DNA from: Bradyrhizobium sp. CB82
GTDB lineage: Bacteria > Pseudomonadota > Alphaproteobacteria > Rhizobiales > Xanthobacteraceae
Reading direction: 5' to 3'
NCBI RefSeq assembly: GCF_029714405.1
Contig: NZ_CP121650.1
Coordinates: forward strand, 2,361,001 to 2,425,000
DNA length: 64,000 bases
Of this stretch, positions 54,146 to 62,514 are shown in pieces. Position numbers and translations under genes: made by a program. Position 1 is the first letter of the stretch. Every line of letters starts with the position of its first letter. The notes below the pieces were generated by a model. It had not been told where the DNA came from. It saw only the letters and a program-made list of their open reading frames with translations, and did no database searches.

Positions 54146-54914
54146 GCCAGAACGGGGTCCCAACGACAGGGGTTGACGGGGAGGCGAAGTCGCGGGCTTC
54201 CATCAGCCCGGCCTCGTGAGCGGTGCGGCCGGCCTCGACGCCGAGGCGGAAGGCGTTGGCCATCGCGACGGGATCTGCGGCCTTGGCAATCGCGGTGTTG
54301 AGCAGCACGGCGTCGTAGCCGAGTTCGAGCGCGTGGGCCGCGTGGCTCGGTGCGCCGAGGCCGGCATCGACCACCAGCGTGATGTCAGGCAGCCGCTCGC
54401 GCAGCAGTTTGAGCGCATCGCGGTTGGTGATGCCCTTCGCGCTGCCGATGGGCGCGGCCCACGGCATCACCACCTTGCAGCCGGCATCGACCAGCCGGTT
54501 CGCGACGGAGAGATCCTCGGTGCAATAGGGGAAGACCTCAAAGCCGTCCTTGATCAGGATGGTGGCGGCCTCAACCAGGCCGACGACGTCGGGCTGAAGC
54601 GTGTCGTTGTCGGCGATCACCTCCAGCTTGATCCAGGAGGTGCCGAACAATTCGCGCGCGAGCTTCGCGGTCGTCACCGCCTCGCGCACGCTGCGGCAGC
54701 CGGCGGTGTTCGGCAGCACCGTGACGTCGAGCTCGCGGATCAGGTTCCAGAAGGCGTCGCCCGTCTTGCCGCCGGCCGCCTCGCGCCGCAGCGATACCGT
54801 GACGATGTTCGAGCCAGATGCGCGGATCGCGGCCTGCATGATCGCCGGCGAAGGATAGAGCGCGCTGCCGATCAGAAGGCGGGAGGAGAAGGATTTGCCG
54901 TAGAAGGTCACCAT
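54132..54914 (-). CDS. thiG: Thiazole synthase ThiG
   Basis: A 260-residue TIM-barrel enzyme. The N-terminus [20 protein letters not shown] and the Schiff-base Lys segment [12 protein letters not shown] identify it. [20 protein letters not shown] and [20 protein letters not shown] are conserved. It condenses deoxyxylulose 5-phosphate with dehydroglycine and sulfur from ThiS thiocarboxylate. It overlaps thiE at the 3' end, and a family B repeat separates it from thiS upstream. Confidence 0.95.
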   Translation of the reverse strand: MVTFYGKSFSSRLLIGSALYPSPAIMQAAIRASGSNIVTVSLRREAAGGKTGDAFWNLIRELDVTVLPNTAGCRSVREAVTTAKLARELFGTSWIKLEVIADNDTLQPDVVGLVEAATILIKDGFEVFPYCTEDLSVANRLVDAGCKVVMPWAAPIGSAKGITNRDALKLLRERLPDITLVVDAGLGAPSHAAHALELGYDAVLLNTAIAKAADPVAMANAFRLGVEAGRTAHEAGLMEARDFASPSTPVVGTPFWHAVS

Positions 54915-54938
54915 GACGGTGTTTCCTCGATTGACCCT

Positions 54939-55037
54939 GTCATCCCCGCGAAAGCGGGGATCCAGTATTCCAGAGGCCGTGCCGTGATGCGGAGAAGCCG
55001 CGGCGTACTGGATCGCCCGGTCAAGCCGGGCGATGAC
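54939..55037. repeat. Palindromic repeat, family B copy between thiS and thiG
   Basis: Nearly the same sequence and length as 53193-53291, in the same orientation: GTCATCCCCGCGAAAGCGGG at the left and GTCAAGCCGGGCGATGAC at the right. It occupies most of the 160-bp gap between thiS and thiG within the operon. Confidence 0.9.
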
Positions 55038-55073
55038 GGCGGAGTGTGTGGAAAGCGCATTGTGTCCATCCCA

Positions 55074-55271
55074 TCATCCTCCCTGCCGCGGCGTGATGAT
55101 CTCGACCTCGTCGCCGGCCTTGAGCTCGGTCTCGGCCCAGCGGCTCTTCGGCACCACGTCGTAGTTCAGCGCGATGGCGAAATGCGTGCCTTCGTAGTCG
55201 AGCTCAGTGAGCAGCGCGTCGACGCTGACTGAGCTCACCTCGCGTTGCTCGCCGTTGATGATCAAACGCAT
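55074..55271 (-). CDS. thiS: Sulfur carrier protein ThiS
   Basis: A 65-residue ubiquitin-like protein ending in the required Gly-Gly (EVEIITPRQGG), which is adenylated and converted to thiocarboxylate. MRLIINGEQREVSS is the usual N-terminus. It starts 8 bases after the thiO stop and so is translationally close to it. A ThiF-type activating enzyme is not in the window. Confidence 0.93.
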   Translation of the reverse strand: MRLIINGEQREVSSVSVDALLTELDYEGTHFAIALNYDVVPKSRWAETELKAGDEVEIITPRQGG

Positions 55272-55278
55272 TGGACGA

Positions 55279-56289
55279 TCACGCACATTGCATCACCTCA
55301 TTGTCGATCTGGCCGCGCTCGACATAGGCGAGCGTCAGCTCGGCGAGCGCCGGCGCGATCAGGAAGCCGTGGCGGTAGAGCCCGTTGACCGCGATCCTGT
55401 CGCCGCGAACGCCGATGCGCGGCAGATTGTCGGGGAAGGCGGGACGAAGACCCGAGCCGAACTCGACGATTCGCGCCTCGCCAAAAGCGGGGTGCACCGC
55501 ATAGACCGCGCCCAAGAGCTCGAGCGCCGAGCGGACGCTGACGCCGGTGTCCTCGGCCTCGATCGAGGTCGCGCCGAGCATGAACAGGCCCGCCTCGCGC
55601 GGGATCACGTAAAGCGGCCAGCGCGGATGAATCAGCCGGACCGGGCGCGCGAGCTGCACCTCGCTGGTCTCGATCAGGATCATCTCGCCCTTGACGCCGC
55701 GCAAGCCCGGCTGCTCGTCGCGTGCGATGAGGCCGCGGCAATCGATCACGATGCCGTCGAGATCGCTCGCGCTGACGTTGCTGGAAAACTTGATGGTGCC
55801 GCCGGCGGCGCGGATGCGCTCGTGCAGTTTCGGCAGCACGCGGCGCGGCTCGACATGACCTTCGGTCGGGAAGAACAGCGCCTCGCGGAAGCGCCCTTCG
55901 AGCGACGGCTCCAGCGCGGCAAGGCCGACGGCATCGAGCCGCTGGTGGCCTTCGGTCATCTTTGCAAAGCGCTCGAAATCGTTGCGCTCGCGAGGGAGCG
56001 CAACGACCAGCGAGCCGTTGAATGGCGTATCCGGCAATTCGCGCCGCCAGATGTCGAGGGAGCGCAGGCCCAGCCGGCTGATGATGGGCTCGGCCACCTC
56101 GGCCTCGCAATAAGGTGCGAGCATGCCCCCGGCCCAGTGGCTGGTGGCGTGCGTCAGGCCCTCGTCACTGCGCTCGTGCAGAGTGACAGCGTGGCCGGCC
56201 TGCGCGAATAACAGCGCCTGCCAAGCCCCTGCGATGCCTGCGCCGATGATGGAAACCGGTGATTCCGGTCGTCTGGTCGTCTGGTACAT
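55279..56289 (-). CDS. thiO: Glycine oxidase ThiO
   Basis: A 336-residue FAD enzyme of the DAO family that oxidises glycine to dehydroglycine for thiazole formation. The nucleotide-binding motif is SIIGAGIAGAWQALLFAQAG near the N-terminus. RGVKGEMILIETSE and NGLYRHGFLIAPALAELTLA, near the C-terminus, are family segments. It is the first gene of the thi operon and directly follows the TPP riboswitch, so its ribosome binding site is probably the controlled element. Confidence 0.92.
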   Translation of the reverse strand: MYQTTRRPESPVSIIGAGIAGAWQALLFAQAGHAVTLHERSDEGLTHATSHWAGGMLAPYCEAEVAEPIISRLGLRSLDIWRRELPDTPFNGSLVVALPRERNDFERFAKMTEGHQRLDAVGLAALEPSLEGRFREALFFPTEGHVEPRRVLPKLHERIRAAGGTIKFSSNVSASDLDGIVIDCRGLIARDEQPGLRGVKGEMILIETSEVQLARPVRLIHPRWPLYVIPREAGLFMLGATSIEAEDTGVSVRSALELLGAVYAVHPAFGEARIVEFGSGLRPAFPDNLPRIGVRGDRIAVNGLYRHGFLIAPALAELTLAYVERGQIDNEVMQCA

Positions 56290-56292
56290 CCC

Positions 56293-56398
56293 TGTCCCTT
56301 CGCCGGCATGACCCGGATCAGGTTCAAAGGGTCACCGCGGTCCTGGGCGGGCTTGCCCATTTAGCGGTATCTCAGCTCCTCCTCGGAGCACCCCTCGG
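56293..56398 (-). promoter_or_regulatory. TPP riboswitch (THI element)
   Basis: On the leftward strand: GGGGTGCTCCGAGG..., then GCTGAGATACCGC, GGACCGCGGTGACC, and the conserved ACCCTTTGAACCTGATCCGG with TCATGCCGGCGAAGGGA. These are the CUGAGA and ACCUGAUC hallmarks of the THI box. It lies immediately before thiO. Binding of TPP would shut off translation or transcription of the operon. Confidence 0.96.
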
Positions 56399-56458
56399 AA
56401 CGGCGCTAATGTATGCCAGTGACGCTGTGTGTCAACGGATACGCGGCAGTCAACTGCC

Positions 56459-56560
56459 GTCATTCCGGGGCGATACATCAGCATCGAACCCCAATGCGCA
56501 GTTGCGCATTGTGGAATCTCGTCATTCCGGGTTCGGTCCTGCGGACCGCCCCGGAATGAC
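56459..56560. repeat. Palindromic repeat, family C copy 2
   Basis: GTCATTCCGGGGCGATACAT at the left end and GACCGCCCCGGAATGAC at the right. The right half (56521-56560) is itself a complete small hairpin, GTCATTCCGGG...CCCGGAATGAC. A second small hairpin, AATGCGCAGTTGCGCATT, sits between. It touches the 3' end of the transglycosylase gene. Confidence 0.8.
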
Positions 56561-56562
56561 GA

Positions 56563-57096
56563 TCAGTTGTGGGGAACCTGCGCGCGGGCGTTGGCGACGT
56601 TTCGCGCGAGCCTTTTCCGCGGGGCGAACACCGGCTGCGGATTGCCGTTCGGCTCGAGCCACGCATTGTCGAAGCTAGCGGCCTGCTGCGCCATCTGCAT
56701 CCGCTGCTGCTTTGCGGCATAGTAATAGCCGCCTGCATAATAACGAATGGCTCGGCCGTAATCGCCATTGGCGGCGCGATAGGCGCCGGCGAGGTATTTT
56801 ACGGCATAGGTGAGGTTAGTCTGGGGATCGCGCAGGCCGGCGGCGTCGCCGGTGTAGCCAACCCCACGGGCGGTCGCGAGCTTGATCTGCATCAGCCCGA
56901 TCGTGCCGCCATGGCCGATGAGATGCGGCTGATAGCGGCTCTCTCGCATGATGACGCGATGCACCAGCGCTTCCGGCACGCCGTTCGCGCGCGCATGCGC
57001 CGCAACCATCTCAGCGTACTCCGCTTCGCCCGCGACTGCAGCGTGCGACAATGACAGTCCGGCCGCGATTGCGGCGGCAACGAATAAAGCTTTCAT
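56563..57096 (-). CDS. Lytic transglycosylase (SLT domain)
   Basis: A 177-residue secreted protein with a signal peptide (MKALFVAAAIAAGLSLSHAA). A small SLT/lysozyme-like domain follows with the catalytic Glu in HRVIMRESRYQPHLIGHG and the conserved IGLMQIKLATARGVGYTG and NLTYAVKYLAGAYRAANGDY. A basic, Gln/Asn-rich tail ends it. It cleaves peptidoglycan in the periplasm. A CtrA-type box lies about 115 bp upstream, which would tie its expression to the cell cycle. Confidence 0.9.
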   Translation of the reverse strand: MKALFVAAAIAAGLSLSHAAVAGEAEYAEMVAAHARANGVPEALVHRVIMRESRYQPHLIGHGGTIGLMQIKLATARGVGYTGDAAGLRDPQTNLTYAVKYLAGAYRAANGDYGRAIRYYAGGYYYAAKQQRMQMAQQAASFDNAWLEPNGNPQPVFAPRKRLARNVANARAQVPHN

Positions 57097-57208
57097 CGAA
57101 TATCTCTTGGTTCAATTGACCTGCGCCCGCGTTAGGCCTGCGGAACACGGCGATGATGTGGCGAAACGACGCCGTCAAAGATTTCGGTCGCGCCGTCGTC
57201 TTTACGAC

Positions 57209-57223
57209 TTAAACATGCGTTAA
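57209..57223. promoter_or_regulatory. CtrA-type box between the transglycosylase and zinc-ribbon genes
   Basis: TTAAACATGCGTTAA matches TTAA-N7-TTAA. It lies 113 bp before the leftward transglycosylase start and 114 bp before the rightward zinc-ribbon start, so it could act on either. Confidence 0.5.
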
Positions 57224-57336
57224 GTTTGCTGCAGGTGAGGTGTTGGCAGCAGGCTGAGAGCCGCACGCGACAGCGGACCTGTCCATTCGCGCATCTGCCC
57301 AACAACAGATAAGAAACACGTATCGGGAGACGTGCC

Positions 57337-57564
57337 ATGACCAGATCAGATTTGATGCAATCAGACCTGACTCACGCGGACATCGGCGAGATCCCCAGGC
57401 AAAACCCCTGCGCCCAGTGCGGCATGCCGATCGCGCAGCCTGACTGGATCGAGCCGGGCAATGGCCGGGTTTCCTATCTCTGGAAATGCCGCGCCTGCGG
57501 CTATCGCTTCGAGGCGATCGCGATCTACGACGAGCCGACTCCCGAGCACGCGCTCGCCGCCTGA
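57337..57564 (+). CDS. Small zinc-ribbon protein, unknown
   Basis: A 75-residue cytoplasmic protein with two CxxC pairs (PCAQCGMP and KCRACGYRF) spaced as in a zinc ribbon. GGGAGA precedes the ATG. The tail is acidic. It may bind nucleic acid or a protein partner. Downstream lies the remnant of a histidine kinase on the other strand. Confidence 0.75.
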   Translation: MTRSDLMQSDLTHADIGEIPRQNPCAQCGMPIAQPDWIEPGNGRVSYLWKCRACGYRFEAIAIYDEPTPEHALAA

Positions 57565-57586
57565 AGTACTCACGCGGCCAGCGGTT

Positions 57587-58100
57587 GGGCTGCCAGACCG
57601 GCAGCTGCATGCGCACGATCAGGCCGCTCGGCTGCCTGTCATGCAGCGACAGCTCGCCGCCATGGGCGATCGCGATCGCGCGTGCGATGGAGAGGCCGAG
57701 CCCGAAGCCGGTGGTGTCGTCCATGTTGCGCGCGTCGTCGCCGCGCACGAACGGCTCCAGCATCTCCTGCTCGCGCGCGTCGGAAATGCCGGGACCGTCG
57801 TCCTCGACATCGATGGTCAGCTTGGTGCCGGCGACGTCGAGGCGGATCGTGACCTCGGCGCCGAAGCGCACCGCGTTCTCGACGAGGTTGGTGATGCCGC
57901 GATGCAGATCGTCGGGACGCGCCGCGGCGGTCGCCTGCGCGGGACCGTCGTAGTGCACGGTGTGGCCCATGTCGGCGAACTGGTCGGCGATGCGTGCTTA
58001 CGATGTCGACCAGCGTCACCGCCTCGATCTTGCGGTCGTTGCGGAGCAGCGAGAGCAGCGAGAGCACCGATTCCAGCATCGCGCGAACAGCTCGTCGAGC
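57587..58100 (-). pseudogene. Remnant of a sensor histidine kinase (ATPase domain and part of the dimer helix)
   Basis: The 3' part encodes a HATPase_c domain: HRGITNLVENAVRFGAEVTI (N box), VEDDGPGISD (G1), TGFGLGLSIARAIAIAHGGE (G2). Upstream, ESVLSLLSLLRNDRKIEAVT then LVDIVS is in a different frame. One extra base near 57991 (ACGCATCGCC) separates that from IADQFADMGHTVHYDGPAQA. The phosphoacceptor His helix and all sensor parts are missing. It also lacks a natural stop and runs antisense into the zinc-ribbon gene. Confidence 0.8.
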
Positions 58101-58388
58101 GGCTCGCAGATCTCCGCACTGCTCATCGACTACAAGACCTGATCGCGACACCAGATCGGTGCAGTCCCCGTCGCCTCTCACACCTCTCCCAGGGCGCCTG
58201 ACGAGTCGACGGGGAACTGTGCGTGCCTTCGCGTTCGACCCAAAAATCTCCTTCGCGCGGAACTTGGCTTCGCGATGCAACGCGCGCGAAACGCGTGACG
58301 AAATTGCCGCATCTTTGGAACCGCTGGCCGATATGCGCGGTTCTCTCCACACAAGTTTTCGATCAGTGGAGATCAAGGAGAGGACATC

Positions 58389-58916
58389 ATGTTGATGAAA
58401 TCGATCGCGGCCGGCCTTGCCGGTTCCGCGCTGCTTGTAACTGTCGCGTTCGCCCAGAATCCGACGACTACCGACAAGGCACCGAGCGCGGCCGCCACGA
58501 CGACGGCAACGACTTCGGCGTCGGGTGACTGGCGCGCCTCGAAGGTGGTGGGCTTGAAGGTCTATAACGATGCCAACGAGAGCGTCGGCTCGATCAACGA
58601 ACTGTTGATGGACAAGAGCGGCAACATCAAGCTCGTCGTGCTCGGCGTCGGCGGCTTCCTCGGCATGGGCGAGCACCTCGTCGCGGTGCCATTCGACAAG
58701 GTGAAGTTCTCGACCGAGCCGGTCTCCTATAGCGGCACCGCCAGCAACACCAGGCCGCCTGGCAGCCCGCCATCGTCGACGACCACGGGCGCCGCGACGA
58801 ATACCGCGCCGGCCGCCCCGGCGCCATCGACATCGAAATGGTACCCGGACCACGCCGTGTTCAATGCGACCAAGGACGAGCTGAAGAACATGCCGGAGTT
58901 CAAGTACTCCGAGTAA
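58389..58916 (+). CDS. PRC-barrel domain protein, secreted
   Basis: A 175-residue protein. A signal peptide (MLMKSIAAGLAGSALLVTVA, cleavage near FAQ) is followed by a Thr/Ala-rich linker. The PRC-barrel then reads SKVVGLKVYNDANESVGSIN, ELLMDKSGNIKLVVLGVGGF and LGMGEHLVAVPFDKVKF. A Pro/Ser/Thr-rich tail follows, ending in HAVFNATKDELKNMPEFKYS. AAGGAGAGG precedes the ATG. Secreted PRC-barrel proteins are common in rhizobia, often linked to stress, but their function is not established. Confidence 0.87.
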   Translation: MLMKSIAAGLAGSALLVTVAFAQNPTTTDKAPSAAATTTATTSASGDWRASKVVGLKVYNDANESVGSINELLMDKSGNIKLVVLGVGGFLGMGEHLVAVPFDKVKFSTEPVSYSGTASNTRPPGSPPSSTTTGAATNTAPAAPAPSTSKWYPDHAVFNATKDELKNMPEFKYSE

Positions 58917-58941
58917 TGCGGCTCAGCTGATCGCTCAAACG

Positions 58942-58970
58942 CAACGCGCCCGGTTTGTCCGGGCGCGTTG
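58942..58970. terminator. Bidirectional hairpin between convergent genes
   Basis: CAACGCGCCCGG (58942-58953) pairs perfectly with CCGGGCGCGTTG (58959-58970) around TTTGT. It stands midway between the PRC-barrel gene and the convergent binding-protein gene. Confidence 0.8.
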
Positions 58971-59007
58971 TCGTACCTCACATGCTCCACGAGTGGGACA
59001 AGAGACG

Positions 59008-60219
59008 TCAGTTCCCCACCAGCGTGCAGCCGCCTTTGTCGAGCGGGCGGAACGCCTCGTCGCCCGGCACGGTCGCGATCAGCTTGTAGAGGTCCCAATC
59101 GCCCTTGGACTCCTCGGGCTTCTTGACCTCGAACAGATACATGTCGTGCACCATGCGGCCGTCGATACGGATCTTGCCACTTTTGGCAAAGAAATCGTTG
59201 ACCGGGGTGGCGCGCATCTGCTCCATCACCTTCGGCGCCTCGTCGGTCTTGATGGCCTCGATCGCCTTCAGATAGTGCATGGTGGCCGAATAGAGCCCGG
59301 CCTGGATCATGGTCGGCATGTGCCCGACCTTGTCGTTGAAGCGTCTTGAGAAGGCGCGCGTCTCGTCATTCATGTCCCAATAAAAAGCATCGGTGATGAT
59401 CAGGCCCTGCGTCGACTTGATGCCGAGCGAATGCGTGTCGGTGATCTCCTGCAAGAGGGCGATCATCTTCTGCCCGCCCTGTGTGAGGCCGAACTCGGAC
59501 GCCTGCTTCAGCGCATTGGTGGTGTCGCCGCCGGCATTGGCGAGCGCCACCACCTTGGCCTTGGAAGCCTGCGCCTGGAGCAGGAAGGAGGAGAAGTCGG
59601 AGGAGTTGAGCGGATGGCGGACGTCGCCGAGCACTTTGCCGCCGCTTTCCTTCACGACGTTGGCGGCGTCGCGCTGCAGCGCCTGGCCGAAAGCGTAGTC
59701 GGCGGTGACGAAGAACCAGGTGTCCTCGCCGCGCTTGACCATCGCCTTGCCCGCGACGTTCGACAGCGCATAGGTATCGTAGGTCCAGTGCACCGTGTTG
59801 GGTGAGCAGGCGACGCCGGTGATGTCGGAGGAGCCGCCGCCGGAATTGATGTTGATCTTGTTCTTCTCGCGCGTCAGCGCCGAGATCGGCAAGGCCACCG
59901 AGGAGGTCGGCACGTCGAAGATCGCATCGACCTTCTCGTTGTCGTACCAGTTTCGCGCGATGTTGACGCCGACGTCGGGCTTGTTCTGGTGGTCGGCGGC
60001 GACCACCTCGACCGGCTTGCCGGCGACCTTGCCGCCATAATCGGCAACCGCCATCTGCACCGCAGCGAGCGAGCCCTTGCCGGTGGCATCCGCATAGAGG
60101 CTCGACATGTCCGTGAGCACGCCGATCTTGACGAGGTCGTCGGAGATCTGCGCCTGCGCTGCGCCACCGCTGGCCGCAAGTGCGAGGGATGCCGCGACCG
60201 CGGCAAACAGTTTGTGCAT
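59008..60219 (-). CDS. ABC transporter substrate-binding protein (LivJ/HAAT type)
   Basis: A 403-residue periplasmic binding protein with a signal peptide (MHKLFAAVAASLALAASGGA, AQA cleavage). The type I fold is clear from VKIGVLTDMSSLYADATGKG, the segment NWYDNEKVDAIFDVPTSSVA, AFGQALQRDAANVVKESGGK and the end DEAFRPLDKGGCTLVG. It belongs to the branched-chain amino acid/amide (HAAT) family, which in rhizobia also binds urea, aromatic acids and others. The ATPases and permeases are not in the window, so this is an orphan here. GGGAGA precedes the ATG. Confidence 0.92.
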   Translation of the reverse strand: MHKLFAAVAASLALAASGGAAQAQISDDLVKIGVLTDMSSLYADATGKGSLAAVQMAVADYGGKVAGKPVEVVAADHQNKPDVGVNIARNWYDNEKVDAIFDVPTSSVALPISALTREKNKININSGGGSSDITGVACSPNTVHWTYDTYALSNVAGKAMVKRGEDTWFFVTADYAFGQALQRDAANVVKESGGKVLGDVRHPLNSSDFSSFLLQAQASKAKVVALANAGGDTTNALKQASEFGLTQGGQKMIALLQEITDTHSLGIKSTQGLIITDAFYWDMNDETRAFSRRFNDKVGHMPTMIQAGLYSATMHYLKAIEAIKTDEAPKVMEQMRATPVNDFFAKSGKIRIDGRMVHDMYLFEVKKPEESKGDWDLYKLIATVPGDEAFRPLDKGGCTLVGN

Positions 60220-60820
60220 GGTTGTTCTCCCTTTTCGATTGTTCTTTGGCTTCGTTTTACGGGAACGGTTCTAGCGGCTATCGGCGGCTGCAGCTAAGCA
60301 CTCCCCGTCATGGCGGAATGCAAAAAGGGAAGGGGACAGGGTTCCAACCATCTCCCGGTCTGAACACCGTGCGGGAGATGGTTCTCGCCACGCAGCGGCG
60401 CACCGGGCCTTCCGATCCATCGGTTGGGCATACCTCCTGACTGGGCAGCTCGAGCTGCAGACCTAACTCCCATCTCACCTAGTGGTGAGTTGGATCCGCC
60501 GCATGCGCGGGTCTATATCAATGTCGGGTTGATCGAGACGGCCTCTCGCACCACGAAGACCGTAGGACCAGAGCCGATAGTGCCAGTGCCCGACGGGGCC
60601 AGCGCCGATAGTGCCAGTGTCCTAGCGGCCAGAGAAAGCGAGCATCAACCCCCGCGCCCACGCGACGCAAGCGCTTGCGCCCGCGAGCGGGCGCGGTTGT
60701 TGTCAAGTGACACCGATCATTGGTTCGCCAAAGCGCGACCTTTGCCTTATTGATTCCAGCCTCCGCCAATGGCCCCAGCTCGATCATAGACCGAGAGGGA
60801 CCAAGTTGCAGGTCGAACTT
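60220..60820. other. Gene-free region
   Basis: About 600 bp without a supported gene on either strand. It contains a local duplication around CGATAGTGCCAGTG (60577 and 60605) and a short inverted repeat, CAGCTCGAGCTG near 60450. Codon character is poor throughout. Confidence 0.45.
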
Positions 60821-60919
60821 TCAAACCTTGAAGAAGGTCGCAAGATAGAGCATGCCAGCCAAAACGACGGTGATACCGATGACCGTTAAGGCGGCCTGTT
60901 TGGTAGAAACGTCGCGCAT
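60821..60919 (-). CDS. 32-residue single-pass membrane peptide
   Basis: The ATG at 60919 is preceded by GGAGG 7 bases away, an excellent ribosome binding site. The peptide MRDVSTKQAALTVIGITVVL plus AGMLYLATFFKV is one membrane helix with short polar ends. It starts 13 bases after the stop of the Rnk-like gene, so it is the third gene of that operon. It is too short to assign by homology, but spacing and signal argue it is real. It may bind a membrane partner. Confidence 0.65.
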   Translation of the reverse strand: MRDVSTKQAALTVIGITVVLAGMLYLATFFKV

Positions 60920-60932
60920 AGCAACGCCTCCT

Positions 60933-61346
60933 TCAGTTGGACACGCCCAGCACCGTCAACGAACGCTTGTTGTGGCCCGGCGTTTGAAACTCGATGGCTT
61001 GGCCAACCGACAGGCCGATCAATGCAGCTCCGACCGGCGTAAGAACCGAGACGCGCTTTAGCGTTATGTCCGCTTCGTGCGGATACACCAACACCACGTC
61101 CCGGACTTCACCGGACTTGTCATCGCAGTACCGGACCTGCGACCCCATGCGGACCACGCCCGGCAGATCGGAATTGTCCGCCACCACACTTGCGCGTTCC
61201 ATTTCCTGTGCAAGGAAATGGGCCACGCGCGGGAAGAGCATCGCGCTCGAACTGGCGAGAGCGTTGAGACGCCTAGCCTCGTCCTCCAGCACCGTGATAG
61301 GCGGCAATGCGCTTTCAGGGTTGTTCCTGCGATTGGACTTGCTCAT
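60933..61346 (-). CDS. Rnk-like protein (GreA/GreB C-terminal domain), copy 1
   Basis: A 137-residue protein, the length of Rnk. The N-terminal helical part (ITVLEDEARRLNALASSSAM) is followed by the GreA/GreB-type C-terminal domain: VRMGSQVRYCDDKSGEVRDV, VLVYPHEADITLKRVSVLTP and VGAALIGLSVGQAIEF. AAAGGAGAG lies before the ATG. Rnk binds RNA polymerase near the secondary channel and was named a nucleoside diphosphate kinase regulator. The second copy lies 16 bases upstream on the same strand and a tiny membrane peptide follows. Confidence 0.87.
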   Translation of the reverse strand: MSKSNRRNNPESALPPITVLEDEARRLNALASSSAMLFPRVAHFLAQEMERASVVADNSDLPGVVRMGSQVRYCDDKSGEVRDVVLVYPHEADITLKRVSVLTPVGAALIGLSVGQAIEFQTPGHNKRSLTVLGVSN

Positions 61347-61362
61347 TACCTTCTCTCCTTTC

Positions 61363-61833
61363 CTAAGCGGCTGATGGCCCTGGATCATCGTCATCAAAGA
61401 CTTCACCGGATTTGCTAAAAAGAGCCCTGACGACATCATCCGGCCCAGCTCGACTGACGCGTTCGATCCTGACGACGTTCGTGCGCCCTGCGTTGAAGAA
61501 GGGGATTTCGCTTCCAACCTTCAGTCCCACCAATGCTGCGCCCAATGGTGACATCACGGGGATTTGGGTGCGCTCGGACGTGTAGTCTTCGGGGTACACC
61601 AGTTGCCTCGTCTCGCGAGGGAAGCCCCAGTTGATCCAGAACGTCACCCACGAACCCATGGTGACGATGCTGTCCAATCTGGCTGCACGATCAGGGACGA
61701 CTTCCGCACGGTTGATCTCACTCAGCAGAAAACGAGCGTCCACGTCGCCTTGATCTGCGCCCACCTGCGCGAGCCGTTCCAAGCGACGATGGTCAGACGC
61801 CGGAAGAGTGATGTCCGGGATGTAGGGGGTCAT
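61363..61833 (-). CDS. Rnk-like protein, copy 2
   Basis: A 156-residue paralogue. LPASDHRRLERLAQVGADQG is its helical part. VTMGSWVTFWINWGFPRETR, LVYPEDYTSERTQIPVMSPL and GAALVGLKVGSEIPFF make the GreA/GreB-like domain. A distinct acidic tail follows (SKSGEVFDDDDPGPSAA). AAGGAGG lies before the ATG. It is the first gene of a three-gene operon with the other copy and the 32-residue peptide. Having two divergent Rnk-like proteins together suggests separate roles at RNA polymerase, possibly in stress. Confidence 0.85.
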   Translation of the reverse strand: MTPYIPDITLPASDHRRLERLAQVGADQGDVDARFLLSEINRAEVVPDRAARLDSIVTMGSWVTFWINWGFPRETRQLVYPEDYTSERTQIPVMSPLGAALVGLKVGSEIPFFNAGRTNVVRIERVSRAGPDDVVRALFSKSGEVFDDDDPGPSAA

Positions 61834-62129
61834 CACGACATGCCTCCTTGTTTGGGCTTCCCCTCGCGGGAGAGCCACACACCAAATCTGTTTGATGAAG
61901 GAAGGGGGTATCCGGACGGCACCGACTACCGTCCGGCTAAGCTCCTGCTTGGAGGCGTCCGGCGTGCAAGCAACGGCGCGCAATGCGCGGATCGATGTCA
62001 AGGACGTGTATCATGTCGTGGCGACCATAGGACCTTTCGCCTTGTCCTGTATCGCGACCAAAGAGCGCATACCTTACAATCCCGCAGCGCTCCCGATGGG
62101 AGCCTAGGATCTGTTCTACGCGAGGACAC
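61834..62129. other. Upstream region of the Rnk-like operon
   Basis: About 300 bp with no supported gene. It must hold the promoter of the leftward Rnk-like operon. I found no FixK-type or sigma-54-type motif here. Confidence 0.4.
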
Positions 62130-62262
62130 GTCCTTCGCTTCATCCAGACGTCGCGCGCATCCAGACGTCGCGCTCCTCGTCGGTCGTCAGGATCACCAGC
62201 ATGGCCTTCGGCTGGATCGGCTCGACCACGGCATTCGGCGTGGTCGTCAGGAAGCCATAGGC
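62130..62262 (-). pseudogene. SRAP (YedK-type) C-terminal fragment, copy 1
   Basis: YGFLTTTPNAVVEPIQPKAM followed by [16 protein letters not shown] matches the C-terminal third of bradyrhizobial SOS-response-associated peptidases. The frame then breaks: a 16-17-bp unit (GCGCGACGTCTGGATG) is repeated and a stop follows before [10 protein letters not shown] can be read. No start is linked to it. Confidence 0.75.
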
Positions 62263-62310
62263 TAAAGTTGCAATTTTCCCGTTTTCCGACGATGCCTGGC
62301 GTACTCGGAC

Positions 62311-62511
62311 CTAGATCGTCCCCTTCTTGATAGCTCGCAAGCTACGGACGTAATACCCTTGTCGCTGAACGGCTGACCTTATCTCGTCGCTGACTTTGGA
62401 AACGCTTCTTCTGCTCTTTCGCCACTTATGCCTAGAGCTGAGAGTAGGTATCGCAGAGCCTTTGCTTAAGACGAGCAAGTCGCGCTTATCATTGCGATAG
62501 ACATCAAACAT
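62311..62511 (-). CDS. Hypothetical small basic protein in AT-richer DNA
   Basis: A 66-residue protein, [20 protein letters not shown] and onward, strongly basic ([20 protein letters not shown]). GGGGGGAG is 6 bases before the ATG. The DNA is visibly less GC-rich than the rest of the window. It starts 3 bases after the stop of the next ORF upstream, so the two are probably cotranslated. A basic, compact protein of this kind could bind nucleic acid. I do not recognise it. Confidence 0.55.
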   Translation of the reverse strand: MFDVYRNDKRDLLVLSKGSAIPTLSSRHKWRKSRRSVSKVSDEIRSAVQRQGYYVRSLRAIKKGTI

Positions 62512-62514
62512 CTT

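Noticed and set aside
57209..57586. Extension of the histidine kinase frame past its ATPase domain
   Set aside because: After MQLPVWQP the product becomes arginine/serine-rich and runs antisense over the zinc-ribbon gene, so it is read-through of a broken gene.
60220..60820. Gene-free region as a possible RNA gene
   Set aside because: I found no tRNA, rRNA or known riboswitch signature; only short repeats are visible.
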